A stretch of 64,000 nt of DNA from the NCBI GenBank assembly GCA_051003795.1, contig JBPCKZ010000191.1:1-64000 (forward strand), in the 5' to 3' direction. A program made the position numbers and the translations under genes. Shown piece by piece: positions 42,609-51,546 of this stretch. Source of the DNA: JALYXS01 sp051003795. GTDB taxonomy: Bacteria > Acidobacteriota > Terriglobia > Bryobacterales > Bryobacteraceae. Numbering within the stretch: position 1 is the stretch's first letter; every line of letters begins with the position of its first letter. The notes under the pieces are model-generated. The model did no database searches. It was not told the DNA's origin and worked only from the letters and a program-made list of their open reading frames with translations.

Positions 42609-43967
42609 TCAAAGCCGCGCCATTGCCTTCTCCGCAATCTCCGACTGCCACGGATCGAATCGCGGGTTCAGCTTCAACGCCCGGCGCAAGTAATCGCGAG
42701 CCGACGCCTTGTCGCCAGCGGCGCGCGCAATCATTCCGGCATGATAAAAGAGCTTGGCGTCCTGCGTGCCGAGTCGAAGCGCCGCTCTCATGGCTTCGCG
42801 CGACTCGTCCAGCTTGCCCGCTTTCAACGCCGCCCAAGCCAGAGCGTCCGCCCCGTAAATGTCGCGGCGCGTTGTATACTCCCGCAATGCATCCCCGAAT
42901 GCGAGATCTGTGTGAAGGTCGTGATCGGTATAAAAAAGGGCTAAGCCGCGATTGGAAGCGGCGCCATTGATCGCCGCCAGGCGCCCGATCTGCTCGACCA
43001 GCGCGTATCGGGCCTTGGCGTCGTCGCGACGGTCGGCAAGCATGTAGAGATCGCCGAGAGCGGCCACGGCGGCGGGATCGGGAAGTACGGTAACGGCGCG
43101 CTCGTACTCCTGGATGGCGCCGGCCAGGTCTCCCCGCGCGGCGCGTACGCGGCCGAGAGACGGTAGAGCGTTGAAGTAACCGGGAAAAGCGATGAGCGCA
43201 TCTCGATAGCGACGTTCCGCGGTTTCGTATTCACCCACCGAAAATGCGATCTCGCCAAGCTGCCAGTAGCACCAGGCGGCGGTTTCGCGCGGTGGAACCG
43301 GAAGATTGAGCGCGAACGCCAGCGCCCGGATGAGGTGCCCCCGCGCCGCCTCCGGATCGCCGCGCAGCAGGACGAGACGGGCGAGTCGCGTTTCCGCGCC
43401 GGCGGCCGCGAAGCCCAACCGCTGCATTTCTTGAAATGCGCGGGACGCTCCGTCGTAATCCCCCAATTCCAGCAACGCGTCGCCCAAAAGGGCGTAGCCC
43501 GAACCCTGGCCCGGTTCCAAGTTTGTCAGCGCGATGGCGTGGTCGCGCGCTTTGACAAAGTCGTGTCCGGCGAATTCGGCATGCCCTAACGCGCTCAAGG
43601 CGCCGGGATTCCGTTCCCGGGGCACCGACGCCAGCGATGCGTTAGCGGCGTGCGTAGCCAGCCGAAGGTAATCCACGTTGTTGGTTTCCCGCACGCGCTT
43701 CAGAAAGTAGGAAGCCAACATATTCTGCGCTACGAAATCTTCGGGATCGCGGCTCAAGCGTTGCGACAAGAAGCGCATCGCCGCCGCTGTCTCTTCGTCA
43801 TCGTTGGGGAGCTGCCTCGCCGCGAGCCGAGGCAGCGCCTCAAGAGAGAAGTGCCGTTGCCTTTGGGGGAGCCACAGCCCCCCCAAGGCAATCAGCGCAA
43901 TGATAATGGCGGATATCGCACCTATCCGCGCGAACGCTGCAGCCGCGCTATTGCCGCGTCTGGTCAT
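42609..43967 (-). CDS. Membrane-anchored TPR-repeat protein
   Basis: 452 residues. One N-terminal membrane helix (about 12-32, FARIGAISAIIIALIALGGLW) then a periplasmic domain made of tetratricopeptide repeats (for example ALGHAEFAGHDFVKARDHAI, GYALLGDALLELGDYDGAS, WCYWQLGEIAFSVGEYETAE). It serves as a protein-interaction scaffold. Its start overlaps the end of the DUF4331 gene by 20 bases, so the two are probably co-translated and function together; the partner is unknown. Confidence 0.83.
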   Translation of the reverse strand: MTRRGNSAAAAFARIGAISAIIIALIALGGLWLPQRQRHFSLEALPRLAARQLPNDDEETAAAMRFLSQRLSRDPEDFVAQNMLASYFLKRVRETNNVDYLRLATHAANASLASVPRERNPGALSALGHAEFAGHDFVKARDHAIALTNLEPGQGSGYALLGDALLELGDYDGASRAFQEMQRLGFAAAGAETRLARLVLLRGDPEAARGHLIRALAFALNLPVPPRETAAWCYWQLGEIAFSVGEYETAERRYRDALIAFPGYFNALPSLGRVRAARGDLAGAIQEYERAVTVLPDPAAVAALGDLYMLADRRDDAKARYALVEQIGRLAAINGAASNRGLALFYTDHDLHTDLAFGDALREYTTRRDIYGADALAWAALKAGKLDESREAMRAALRLGTQDAKLFYHAGMIARAAGDKASARDYLRRALKLNPRFDPWQSEIAEKAMARL

Positions 43968-45168
43968 CCACTCCGGACATAAAGGGCTGGATGGGATCGG
44001 CTACGAATGGAAATACATCCCGGAAAGGAACCTGGTTGGCATTGACGTTATCGCCGAGCGGTACGCCGTTGTTGATCAGAGTGAACGTAAAGTCGACGAC
44101 ATCGTCCATTAGTCTGCGGCCTCCCATATTCCCAAAGCCCCCGTTGGCGTTAGTGCCACCCCCAGGACCGTTGTTTGGAACCGTGAGATCGAGGCGCAGT
44201 ATATCTCCCTTCCGTTGAATCACGTCGAGGATCATGCTGACGTGGGCATCGTCCGTACCAAAGTTTTTTAAATCCTTGATAATGTCCGCCTGGAATTTGC
44301 CGCGTGCGTCGTCATCGGTCGAAGCACCGTTATATTCGTCTTTGCGCGTTGCCGGAATCAGGCCGTTGTTAACCAGCGGATTCCCGCAACGGTCGATATT
44401 GACGTAATTTCCAATACCCTGAACGGCTCCAACGGTGCTCACAAACTGGATGACCTGGCGTTGCGTGACCGCGTTTATGCCAATTACGTTGGAAGAGCCG
44501 CGGAGCATCGTCGCCGGAACGCTGACAACCGTAAGCATCGAGTTGAATCCCGCATAGGTATCGCGTCCGCCCCGCGCTCCGAACAACGATGTGTCGGGAT
44601 GCCCAGGATTGGCGAGCGACGAGGCGACGAACCGGTTAGCGCCCGTATCGTCCAGGAAGAACGGATCGTCCATCGCGCCCGCGAAGAAACTTACACCGGT
44701 TGCGGAATCGGTCGTCACCACCGGCGGCTGCGGCGTATAGTCTTGCGTTGCGATGGTGGTGGGGGCCGTAAAACTTTTGCCATTGGGCAGCATGATGGTG
44801 GCGGTCTGCGCCGTTAGGCGTCCAACTCCTTGCGAATACGTTACGTCCACAAAGGCATCGGGCTTTGCGTCCCCGGTGTTTTCAATTTCGAAGCGATACC
44901 GGATGTTGTGGTCGAAAATCGCCATTCCGAAATGTTCGGAAGAAACTATGAAACCTTGCGTGCTCATCACCAAGACTACTTTTGAGTTGTCGTTTGGGTC
45001 GAGAAATGCCCACATGTCGGCGATATCCGAGCCACGGTCCTGCGCGACCGTGGGTGAGTCGATATGATCCGAGGCTTTGACGCGCGCCGGAGGACTTAAT
45101 TGGATGGCAATAGCGCCGGCCACGGCAAGCGCCGTGAAAAATAGCGGCTTAAGTTTCGAGTAGTTCAT
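43948..45168 (-). CDS. Secreted DUF4331 protein
   Basis: 406 residues with signal peptide (MNYSKLKPLFFTALAVAGAI). It opens the mature part with ASDHIDSPTVAQDRGSDIAD, the hallmark of DUF4331, followed by YRFEIENTGDAKPDAFVDV and, late, DDVVDFTFTLINNGVPLGDN. The function of DUF4331 is unknown; members are found in soil and marine bacteria as secreted proteins, often with TPR genes beside them, as here. Site AAGGAG lies 5 bases before the ATG. The 3' end overlaps the TPR gene by 20 bases. Confidence 0.82.
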   Translation of the reverse strand: MNYSKLKPLFFTALAVAGAIAIQLSPPARVKASDHIDSPTVAQDRGSDIADMWAFLDPNDNSKVVLVMSTQGFIVSSEHFGMAIFDHNIRYRFEIENTGDAKPDAFVDVTYSQGVGRLTAQTATIMLPNGKSFTAPTTIATQDYTPQPPVVTTDSATGVSFFAGAMDDPFFLDDTGANRFVASSLANPGHPDTSLFGARGGRDTYAGFNSMLTVVSVPATMLRGSSNVIGINAVTQRQVIQFVSTVGAVQGIGNYVNIDRCGNPLVNNGLIPATRKDEYNGASTDDDARGKFQADIIKDLKNFGTDDAHVSMILDVIQRKGDILRLDLTVPNNGPGGGTNANGGFGNMGGRRLMDDVVDFTFTLINNGVPLGDNVNANQVPFRDVFPFVADPIQPFMSGVDDQTRQ

Positions 45169-45233
45169 CTTTTCTCCTTTTGAAGCAATCTTTGCGAAGC
45201 TCTTCAGTTTCCCCGCGCGCGATTTCGATCCCG

Positions 45234-45665
45234 CTATTTGTCCATCTTGTCCATCTTTTTCGCTCCATGGTGCATCATTGAGCCGCCCCCCTTCATCATC
45301 GACATCTTCTTCTCCATCGGCATCTTGTCGAACATGTCCGCTTTTTCCTGGGCGGACATCTTATCCATCATCCCCATTTGTTCCGAGGACGACATTTTGC
45401 TCATATCGTGACCTCCCATCTTCATGGCGGCCATCTTATCTTTCCGCGGCATCTTATCCATCATGGCCGCCTTATCTTCAACAGACATCTTGTCCATCTT
45501 GTCCATCATTTCCTGATGCGACATTTTCTTGCCGGACATGCTGTCGCTTGACATCTTGTCGCCGTTCATCTTCTTGTCGTCGCTGGTTTGCGCGAATGCT
45601 GTGCCGATCGCGAGACAGCTAACCAATCCAGCGGCGGCCAAAATCGTCTTTATCTGTTTATCCAC
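45234..45665 (-). CDS. Secreted methionine-rich low-complexity protein
   Basis: About 143 residues. Signal peptide (KTILAAAGLVSCLAIGTAFA) then a mature chain in which about one residue in four is methionine: repeats of MDKM, KKM, DKM, EMMDKMDKM, MSMMKGGGSMMHHGAKK. Lys and Asp fill the rest; a single SMMHHG gives two histidines. Met-rich chains with His can bind Cu(I) or Ag(I), but no other evidence supports that. GTG at 45665 is preferred over ATG at 45674 because AAGGAG would be only 1 base from the ATG but 10 from the GTG. It is 65 bases downstream of the DUF4331 gene start, same strand. Confidence 0.7.
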   Translation of the reverse strand: MDKQIKTILAAAGLVSCLAIGTAFAQTSDDKKMNGDKMSSDSMSGKKMSHQEMMDKMDKMSVEDKAAMMDKMPRKDKMAAMKMGGHDMSKMSSSEQMGMMDKMSAQEKADMFDKMPMEKKMSMMKGGGSMMHHGAKKMDKMDK

Positions 45666-45674
45666 GGTAATCAT

Positions 45675-46072
45675 TCTCCTTTTTGCCTTCGTTGTTCTTC
45701 CATTAAGCCGCGCTCACGGTCCGGGATTCGACTTTGTCGCGGCTAAACGGGTTCGCGATTCGCCAAATCCAGTTCCGACCGTTATAGTCGGGAACACCAG
45801 GGAAATCCCCCGGTTTTATTTTTGGAAGTCGGCATACGGACAACCGCGCCAATGCAACGGAGCCGGTTCCAGACGCTCACCCGCAAGCCGCGCATGACAC
45901 AGACGACAGTGCAAGAAGATCTCTTGGACCACATCATCGACCAAATCGGCCACCCACGGCGGTAGCCTTGCGATCCCGCCGGAGGACGGCGTTAACCAGT
46001 TCCCGGTCGCCGTCTACCGGCGCGTACGGGCGAATTGAAACGAGAGCGGGCTGTCCGGAGATCTTCACGCTA
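45675..46072. other. Intergenic region of 398 bases with one weak ORF
   Basis: Between the Met-rich gene and fumC. No tRNA, strong promoter or terminator was seen. It holds the low-confidence small ORF described separately (minus strand, about 45816-45954) and the leader of the Met-rich gene. Confidence 0.5.
45816..45954 (-). CDS. Possible short CxxCH-containing peptide (low confidence)
   Basis: Reading from GTG 45954 gives 45 residues, VADLVDDVVQEIFLHC then RLCHARLAGE and ending CPYADFQK, i.e. a CxxCH pair and a third Cys, like a small zinc-ribbon. The frame is open a further 20 codons upstream without a start and has no ribosome-binding site. It could be a remnant of a larger gene or chance. 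Confidence 0.2.
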
Positions 46073-47425
46073 TCAACGCGTCTGGCTCTCGGGATCGAGC
46101 AGCGCTTCCAGCCGTTCGGCCGTCAAGCCGCTCCGCTCGATGGCAACTGCGCGCACGGTCCGATTGCTTTTGTACGCTTCTTTCACCAGGACCGCGGCTT
46201 TTTCGTATCCGATCACAGGCGCAAGCACGGTACCCATGGCCAGCGACTGCTCGACGAAGGATCGCGCGCGCTCGCGATCCGCCTCCAGGCCCGCCACCAA
46301 CTTCTCCGCGAAATTGCCTGACCCGGAAGCGAGCAATTCGATGGATTCGATCAGGTCGTAAGCCATGACGGGCATCATCACGTTCAGCTCGAAGTTGCCG
46401 GCCGCCGCGCACCAGGCGATGGCCGCGTCGTAGCCGATCGCTTGCGCGCAAACCATCAGCAGGCTTTCCGCGATCACCGGATTGACCTTGCCGGGCATGA
46501 TGCTCGACCCCGGCTGCACGGCGGGAAGCCGGATCTCGCCGAAACCGCAGCGGGGCCCGGAGCCGAGCCACCGGATATCGTTGGCGATCTTCGTAAGCGC
46601 GATCGCGTAGGTGCGCAACGCCCCGCTCAGGAACGCGACGGCATCCTTGGCCGCCTGCGCTTCGAAGTGGTTGCGCGCTTCGAAGAATGGCAATCCGGTC
46701 CGGCGCGCCAGCTCCTCAATTACTTCGGCGGCGAAACCCTTGGGTGCGTTCAATCCCGTGCCGACCGCGGTGCCGCCTAGCGGCAGCTCATAAATTCCCT
46801 GAAGTGCCGCTTCGATTCGCTCGACCGACGCTTCGACCTGCCGCGCGTAACCGCCAAACTCCTGGCCCAGCCGTATTGGCACGGCATCCTGCAGATGCGT
46901 GCGGCCGATCTTGATCACATCGTCGAACTCGCGGGATTTTTCGCGCAGCCTTTGATGCAGCTTTCGCATTGCCGGAATCAATTGCCGCTGGACGGATTCC
47001 GCGGCCGCGACATGCATCGCCGTTGGAATTGCGTCGTTGCTCGATTGGCCGCGATTCACGTCGTCGTTAGCATGCGCACGCGCCAGGTGAGCGATCACTT
47101 CATTGGCATTCATGTTCGTCGACGTGCCGCTGCCGGTTTGGAAAATGTCGATGGCGAACTGCGCGTCGTGTTTGCCGGAAGCGACTTCGTCCGCCGCTTT
47201 CTCGATTCGTCCGGCGGTTTCTGCGGAGATCCAACCATGCTTGCCGTTGACATGGGCGGCGCAGCTCTTGATCAGGCTCAACGCCCGGATGAAAGACCGC
47301 TGGAAGCGTAAGCGCCCGATCGGAAAATTCTCAATCGCGCGAGCGGTTTGCGCGCCGTAAAGCGCCTCAACCGGAACTTGCATCTCGCCCATGGTGTCGT
47401 GCTCGGTGCGGTATCGCTCGCTCAT
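46073..47425 (-). CDS. fumC: Fumarate hydratase, class II
   Basis: 450 residues, usual size about 460. It interconverts fumarate and malate in the TCA cycle as a homotetramer without Fe-S. Marks: the substrate-binding TGSGTSTNMNANEV, IGRTHLQDAVPIRLGQEF and the signature GSSIMPGKVNPV with its catalytic serine loop. Its start is separated from the divergent YyaL gene by only 47 bases, which hold a perfect 10-base inverted repeat and so may be regulated jointly with it. Confidence 0.97.
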   Translation of the reverse strand: MSERYRTEHDTMGEMQVPVEALYGAQTARAIENFPIGRLRFQRSFIRALSLIKSCAAHVNGKHGWISAETAGRIEKAADEVASGKHDAQFAIDIFQTGSGTSTNMNANEVIAHLARAHANDDVNRGQSSNDAIPTAMHVAAAESVQRQLIPAMRKLHQRLREKSREFDDVIKIGRTHLQDAVPIRLGQEFGGYARQVEASVERIEAALQGIYELPLGGTAVGTGLNAPKGFAAEVIEELARRTGLPFFEARNHFEAQAAKDAVAFLSGALRTYAIALTKIANDIRWLGSGPRCGFGEIRLPAVQPGSSIMPGKVNPVIAESLLMVCAQAIGYDAAIAWCAAAGNFELNVMMPVMAYDLIESIELLASGSGNFAEKLVAGLEADRERARSFVEQSLAMGTVLAPVIGYEKAAVLVKEAYKSNRTVRAVAIERSGLTAERLEALLDPESQTR

Positions 47426-47428
47426 GAC

Positions 47429-47460
47429 AACTATTGTGGCGCAGGTACTTCACAATAGTT
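47429..47460. promoter_or_regulatory. Perfect inverted repeat, candidate operator between fumC and yyaL
   Basis: AACTATTGTG (47429-47438) and CACAATAGTT (47451-47460) form a perfect 10-base inverted repeat with a 12-base spacer, centre-to-centre 22 bases, i.e. about two helical turns. The divergent start codons are at 47425 and 47473, so the repeat fills nearly the whole 47-base gap. This is the pattern of a dimeric repressor or activator site acting on both genes. No identifiable regulator gene is adjacent. Confidence 0.55.
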
Positions 47461-47472
47461 ACGAGCCATCGC

Positions 47473-49566
47473 ATGCCGGAAAACCGCCTGATCCACGAGA
47501 AGAGCCCTTACCTTCTGCAACATGCCCACAACCCGGTGGACTGGTATCCCTGGGGCGCGGAGGCCTTCGAGGCGGCGCGCGCGCAGCGGAAGCCGATCTT
47601 TCTATCGATCGGTTATTCGACCTGCCACTGGTGCCATGTGATGGAACGCGAGTCGTTCGAAAACGAAGAGATCGCGGCGATTCTGAACCGCAATTTCATT
47701 CCGATCAAAGTGGATCGCGAAGAGCGGCCCGATGTCGACCGCATTTATATGGCGTATGTGCAGGCCACGACCGGCGGAGGCGGATGGCCCATGTCCGTGT
47801 GGTTGACCCCGGAGTTGAAGCCGTTTGTCGGGGGCACTTACTTCCCCCCGGAGAATCGCTACGGGCGCGCGGGATTTCCGGTCCTGCTCGACCGCATTGC
47901 CGCGGCGTGGCAACAGGATCGGGACCGGATCGTCGCATCGAGCAACGAAGTACTCGAGCAGCTGCAAAAGCAGGCGGAAGTGGCTCCTTCCGGGGGCGCG
48001 CTCGACCCCAAAGCCCTCGATAGCGGCTTCCACGCGTTCCGCCGCAACTTCGATTCCCGCCATGGCGGGTTCGGGCAGGCCCCCAAATTTCCGCGCCCTG
48101 TTACGCACAACTTCCTCCTCCGCTATTACGCCCGAACCGGGAACCGGGAAGCTTTGGACATGGTTCTCGAAACCCTGCGGGCGATGGCGAAAGGCGGCAT
48201 GAACGATCAACTTGGCGGCGGCTTTCATCGCTATTCGGTCGACGAGCGCTGGTTCGTGCCGCACTTCGAGAAAATGCTGTACGATCAGGCGCAACTCGCG
48301 ATCTCCTATCTGGAAGCGTTTCAGATTACGCGCGAGCCGTTGTTTGCCGCCGAGGCGCGGCGCATTTTAGACTATGTGATCCGCGACATGACGGACCCGG
48401 ACGGCGGCTTCCATTCGGCCGAAGATGCCGACAGCGTAATCGATCCCGCGGACCCGCATGAGAAGGGCGAAGGCGCCTTCTACATTTGGAAGCAGCCGGA
48501 AATCGAAGACTTGGCGGGCCAGCCTGCCGCGCGGTGGTTCTGCTACCGGTACGGCGTGAGGCCCGATGGTAACGTCGCGAACGATCCCCAGAGTGAATTC
48601 ACCGGCCGGAATATTCTATTTCAGGAGCATTCCATTGAAGAGACCGCGGATCGCTTTGAGCGGCCTCTCGCCGAGGTGCGCGGCGCCATCGAAGACCTGG
48701 AAACGCGTCTGCTCGCGGAACGCTCGAAGCGCATCCGTCCGCATCTGGACGATAAAGTTCTCAGTGCCTGGAACGGCTTGACGATCTCGGCGTTTGCAAA
48801 GGGCGGGGCGATTCTCGACGATGCGCGCTATTCGCAAGCGGCGCGGCGCGCGAGCGATTTCATTGCAAAGCGGATGTACGACGCGGAGTCCGGGATTCTG
48901 CTTCGGCGCTACCGCAAGGGCGATGCGGCGATTGCGGGATTTCTGGACGATTATGCGTTCTTCGCGCAGGCGCTGCTCGATCTTTACGAAACCAGCTTCG
49001 AGTTTCGCGATCTGGAATTCGCCATCAAGCTCACCGAGAAACAACTGGAACTGTTCGAAGATACAAAACACGGCGCGTTCTTCAGCTCTTCCGATGGCGA
49101 CTCCAGCCTGGTAGTGCGGAGGAAAGAGGACTACGACGGGGCCGAGCCGTCTGGGAATTCGATTGCCGTTCTGAATCTGTTGCGGCTGGCGCGAATGACT
49201 TCGCGCGACGACTTCCGCGAGGCCGCCGAAAAAGCGTTGCAAGCGTTCGCCGAGCGGATTACAACGATGCCTTCGGGAGTGCCGCAAATGCTGGTCGCCT
49301 ACGGATTCAGCCTCGCGGCGCCCAAACAGGTGATCCTGTCGGGAGAAAAATCCTCCGGTGAATTGCGTCAATTCCTACGCGTTTTGCAGGCGCGCTTCTT
49401 GCCGGATACCATCGTGATGCTCGCGGACGAAGATCTCTCGCGCTACAACCCGGCAATCCAAAACATGAAACCGCTGGACGGTCGCGTCACGGCCTACGTC
49501 TGCGAGAATTTCACTTGCAAACTCCCCATTTCCGATCCGTCGAAATTAGACGGATTGCTACAATAA
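47473..49566 (+). CDS. YyaL/DUF255 thioredoxin-domain protein
   Basis: 697 residues from the ATG that starts [20 protein letters not shown], the invariant opening of the YyaL/spermatogenesis-associated-20 family. Residues about 1-160 are a thioredoxin-like domain with [20 protein letters not shown] (CHWC active-site pair); the remainder is a six-hairpin (alpha/alpha)6 barrel like the AGE/cellobiose epimerase fold ([35 protein letters not shown]). The function is unresolved; a redox-linked sugar enzyme has been suggested for the family. It is divergent from fumC with a shared inverted repeat. Confidence 0.92.
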   Translation: MPENRLIHEKSPYLLQHAHNPVDWYPWGAEAFEAARAQRKPIFLSIGYSTCHWCHVMERESFENEEIAAILNRNFIPIKVDREERPDVDRIYMAYVQATTGGGGWPMSVWLTPELKPFVGGTYFPPENRYGRAGFPVLLDRIAAAWQQDRDRIVASSNEVLEQLQKQAEVAPSGGALDPKALDSGFHAFRRNFDSRHGGFGQAPKFPRPVTHNFLLRYYARTGNREALDMVLETLRAMAKGGMNDQLGGGFHRYSVDERWFVPHFEKMLYDQAQLAISYLEAFQITREPLFAAEARRILDYVIRDMTDPDGGFHSAEDADSVIDPADPHEKGEGAFYIWKQPEIEDLAGQPAARWFCYRYGVRPDGNVANDPQSEFTGRNILFQEHSIEETADRFERPLAEVRGAIEDLETRLLAERSKRIRPHLDDKVLSAWNGLTISAFAKGGAILDDARYSQAARRASDFIAKRMYDAESGILLRRYRKGDAAIAGFLDDYAFFAQALLDLYETSFEFRDLEFAIKLTEKQLELFEDTKHGAFFSSSDGDSSLVVRRKEDYDGAEPSGNSIAVLNLLRLARMTSRDDFREAAEKALQAFAERITTMPSGVPQMLVAYGFSLAAPKQVILSGEKSSGELRQFLRVLQARFLPDTIVMLADEDLSRYNPAIQNMKPLDGRVTAYVCENFTCKLPISDPSKLDGLLQ

Positions 49567-49594
49567 TGCTTCATACTTGAAACCAGGAGAAAGA

Positions 49595-50101
49595 ATGGAA
49601 CGCGCTGGAGGCACAACCATGAGAGGCAACCCTTTGACGCTGGTTGGTCCGGAGCTGAAGCCCGGCGACAAAGCGCCCGATTTCAGCGTGATCGACGGAT
49701 CCCTGAAGCCCGTCACCCTTTCCGATACCGGCCACAACGTGCGGATCATCAGTGTCGTTCCATCGCTCGACACTCCGGTGTGCGACGCGCAAACCAAGCG
49801 CTTCAACGAAGAGGCCGCGCGGCTTCCGAATGTCGACATCTACACCGTCAGCATGGATCTTCCATTCGCCCAGAAGCGTTGGTGCGGAGCTTTCGGCGTG
49901 GATAAGGTGAAGATGCTTTCGGATCACAAGGACGCGTCTTTCGGTTCGCATTATGGAACGCTGATCAAAGAATTGCGTATCGAAAGCCGCGCGATTTTCG
50001 TCCTGGACAAGGACAACACGGTGAAGCACGCCGAGTACGTCAAGGAAGTCGCCGATTTTCCGAATTACGACGCCGCTCTGAAGGCGGCCAAGAGTTCCTG
50101 A
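49595..50101 (+). CDS. tpx: Thiol peroxidase (Tpx)
   Basis: 168 residues from the ATG with AGGAGAAAG right upstream; the frame is open six codons further. The atypical 2-Cys peroxiredoxin Tpx carries its peroxidatic cysteine in SLDTPVCDAQT and the resolving one in AQKRWC, both present. It reduces H2O2 and alkyl peroxides using thioredoxin. It follows the YyaL gene by 28 bases on the same strand and may be co-transcribed, which would join two thiol-redox proteins. All active-site cysteines are TGC, TGT type, unlike the in-frame TGA of the peroxiredoxin-like gene at 60.2-60.8 kb. Confidence 0.94.
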   Translation: MERAGGTTMRGNPLTLVGPELKPGDKAPDFSVIDGSLKPVTLSDTGHNVRIISVVPSLDTPVCDAQTKRFNEEAARLPNVDIYTVSMDLPFAQKRWCGAFGVDKVKMLSDHKDASFGSHYGTLIKELRIESRAIFVLDKDNTVKHAEYVKEVADFPNYDAALKAAKSS

Positions 50102-50116
50102 ACCGGAGTAGCCTGG

Positions 50117-51520
50117 ATGCCGGGGGACACGCTCGAGCGCTGGTTTCGCCGGGCGGTAGGAAACCCGCTGGTTCGCGGCGGTCTCACGGTGGGCGCGGGA
50201 ATCGTTCTCGGCAACATCCTCGGATTCGCGCGTTCCGCCGTTACGGCATATCTGCTCGGAACGCATGCCGCCGCCGACGCGCTGGCGATCGCCATCAGCC
50301 CGCTCGACACGCTCAACGGGATCTTGATCAACACGATGTTGTTCGCGTTCGTGCCCATGCTGATGCTGCGCGAGGGCGAGGAGCGGATCGCGCTGTTCCA
50401 TCAAGCCAGCCGGCTCTTTACGTGGATCTTCGCGTTTTTCGCGATCGGAATTCTTCTTTTCGCCCCCCGGGCGATCCACCTATTGGGGCCGGGACTGAAG
50501 CCCGAGTACGTTCCGGCGGCGGTCAATATTCTTCGTATTACGTCGATTTCAACGCTAGCCGCCGGCGCTTTCGCGATCTATTCGGCGCTGCTCTACACGG
50601 AGCGGCGGTTCGGTCCTCCGGCGTTTTATCAGGCGTCGCTCAACATATTCACCATCGTTGCGGCCGTGGCCCTTTGGCGCGTGCTGGGCATCTATGGCTT
50701 CGCCATCGGGTATAGCTGCGGGGCCTGCGCGCAGTTAGCCGTGGTCTATTTCGCGGCGCGGCGTTACTGGAGAGCGCATCCCAAACGTGATTCGAGCACG
50801 CTTGAATCGGCAACCCCCTGGCACGAGTTGCTGGCCAAGCCCGGATCTTTTCTGATCTATGCGGGGCTGATTGCGCTGAACGTGATTGTCACCCGCGCTT
50901 ACGCCACGCAATCGGGACCGGGGATGGCGGCGGCCTTCGATTACTGTATTCGCTGCGTAAACGTGGTGATCGCGTATCTGGTGATGCCGGTTTCGAATGC
51001 GCTGCTTCCGGAGATTGGGCGTCTTCGGCGGGAACGGCGGACGCGGGAAGCTTTCCGCTTAACCGACCGCACTATCTCGATTGCGGCGCTCGCGGCGGTT
51101 GCCTCGTGCATCGGCGGCGTGTTGCTGCGGCAGCCCGTAATCGCTCTCCTATTTCAACGCGGAAGCTTTACGGCGCAATCGACGCAACTGGTCTCGGGAG
51201 CTTTTCTGGGCTTCGCGCCAAGCTTGATTGGATGGAGCCTGCTCGAGCTGAATTCGCGCGCGCTATTTGCGCTCGATCGCCCGTGGCTGCCGGTTTGCGC
51301 GGCGGCGATCCCCGTTGCATTCAATTTGGCCTTCTCCGCGGCAATGCGTTCGGCGGACTCCGCGCGCTTCGGCCAGCCGCCTTTTATCGGATTGGGGGCT
51401 TCGCTGGGGCTGCTTCTGGCGTTCGCGTTCTTATTCGTCGTATCGCACGCCAGAAGGAAATACTGGTCGGCCGAGTTTGCGCTGGAGCCGCGGGAGAAGC
51501 TGGTTCCGGCGCGTACGTGA
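50117..51520 (+). CDS. MurJ/MviN-type lipid-linked precursor flippase
   Basis: 467 residues with about 12-14 membrane helices (MATE-like MOP superfamily). GLTVGAGIVLGNILGFARSA at the N-terminus is MurJ-like, as are the later VIAYLVMPVSNALLPEIGRL and FTAQSTQLVSGAFLGFAPSL. MurJ moves lipid II across the inner membrane for peptidoglycan; relatives move other polyprenol-linked glycans. It is slightly shorter than typical MurJ (about 510) and has no murein gene nearby, so the substrate may be a different lipid-linked oligosaccharide. It begins 15 bases after the tpx stop. Confidence 0.8.
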   Translation: MPGDTLERWFRRAVGNPLVRGGLTVGAGIVLGNILGFARSAVTAYLLGTHAAADALAIAISPLDTLNGILINTMLFAFVPMLMLREGEERIALFHQASRLFTWIFAFFAIGILLFAPRAIHLLGPGLKPEYVPAAVNILRITSISTLAAGAFAIYSALLYTERRFGPPAFYQASLNIFTIVAAVALWRVLGIYGFAIGYSCGACAQLAVVYFAARRYWRAHPKRDSSTLESATPWHELLAKPGSFLIYAGLIALNVIVTRAYATQSGPGMAAAFDYCIRCVNVVIAYLVMPVSNALLPEIGRLRRERRTREAFRLTDRTISIAALAAVASCIGGVLLRQPVIALLFQRGSFTAQSTQLVSGAFLGFAPSLIGWSLLELNSRALFALDRPWLPVCAAAIPVAFNLAFSAAMRSADSARFGQPPFIGLGASLGLLLAFAFLFVVSHARRKYWSAEFALEPREKLVPART

Positions 51521-51532
51521 GCGCGTACGTGA
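51509..51532 (+). repeat. 12-base tandem duplication at the stop codon of the flippase gene
   Basis: GCGCGTACGTGA occurs twice in a row (51509-51520 and 51521-51532). The first copy ends in the stop codon TGA of the flippase. The second is non-coding. This is a recent-looking duplication of the last four codons, probably by replication slippage. Confidence 0.85.
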
Positions 51533-51546
51533 GTGCCGCGTGAACC

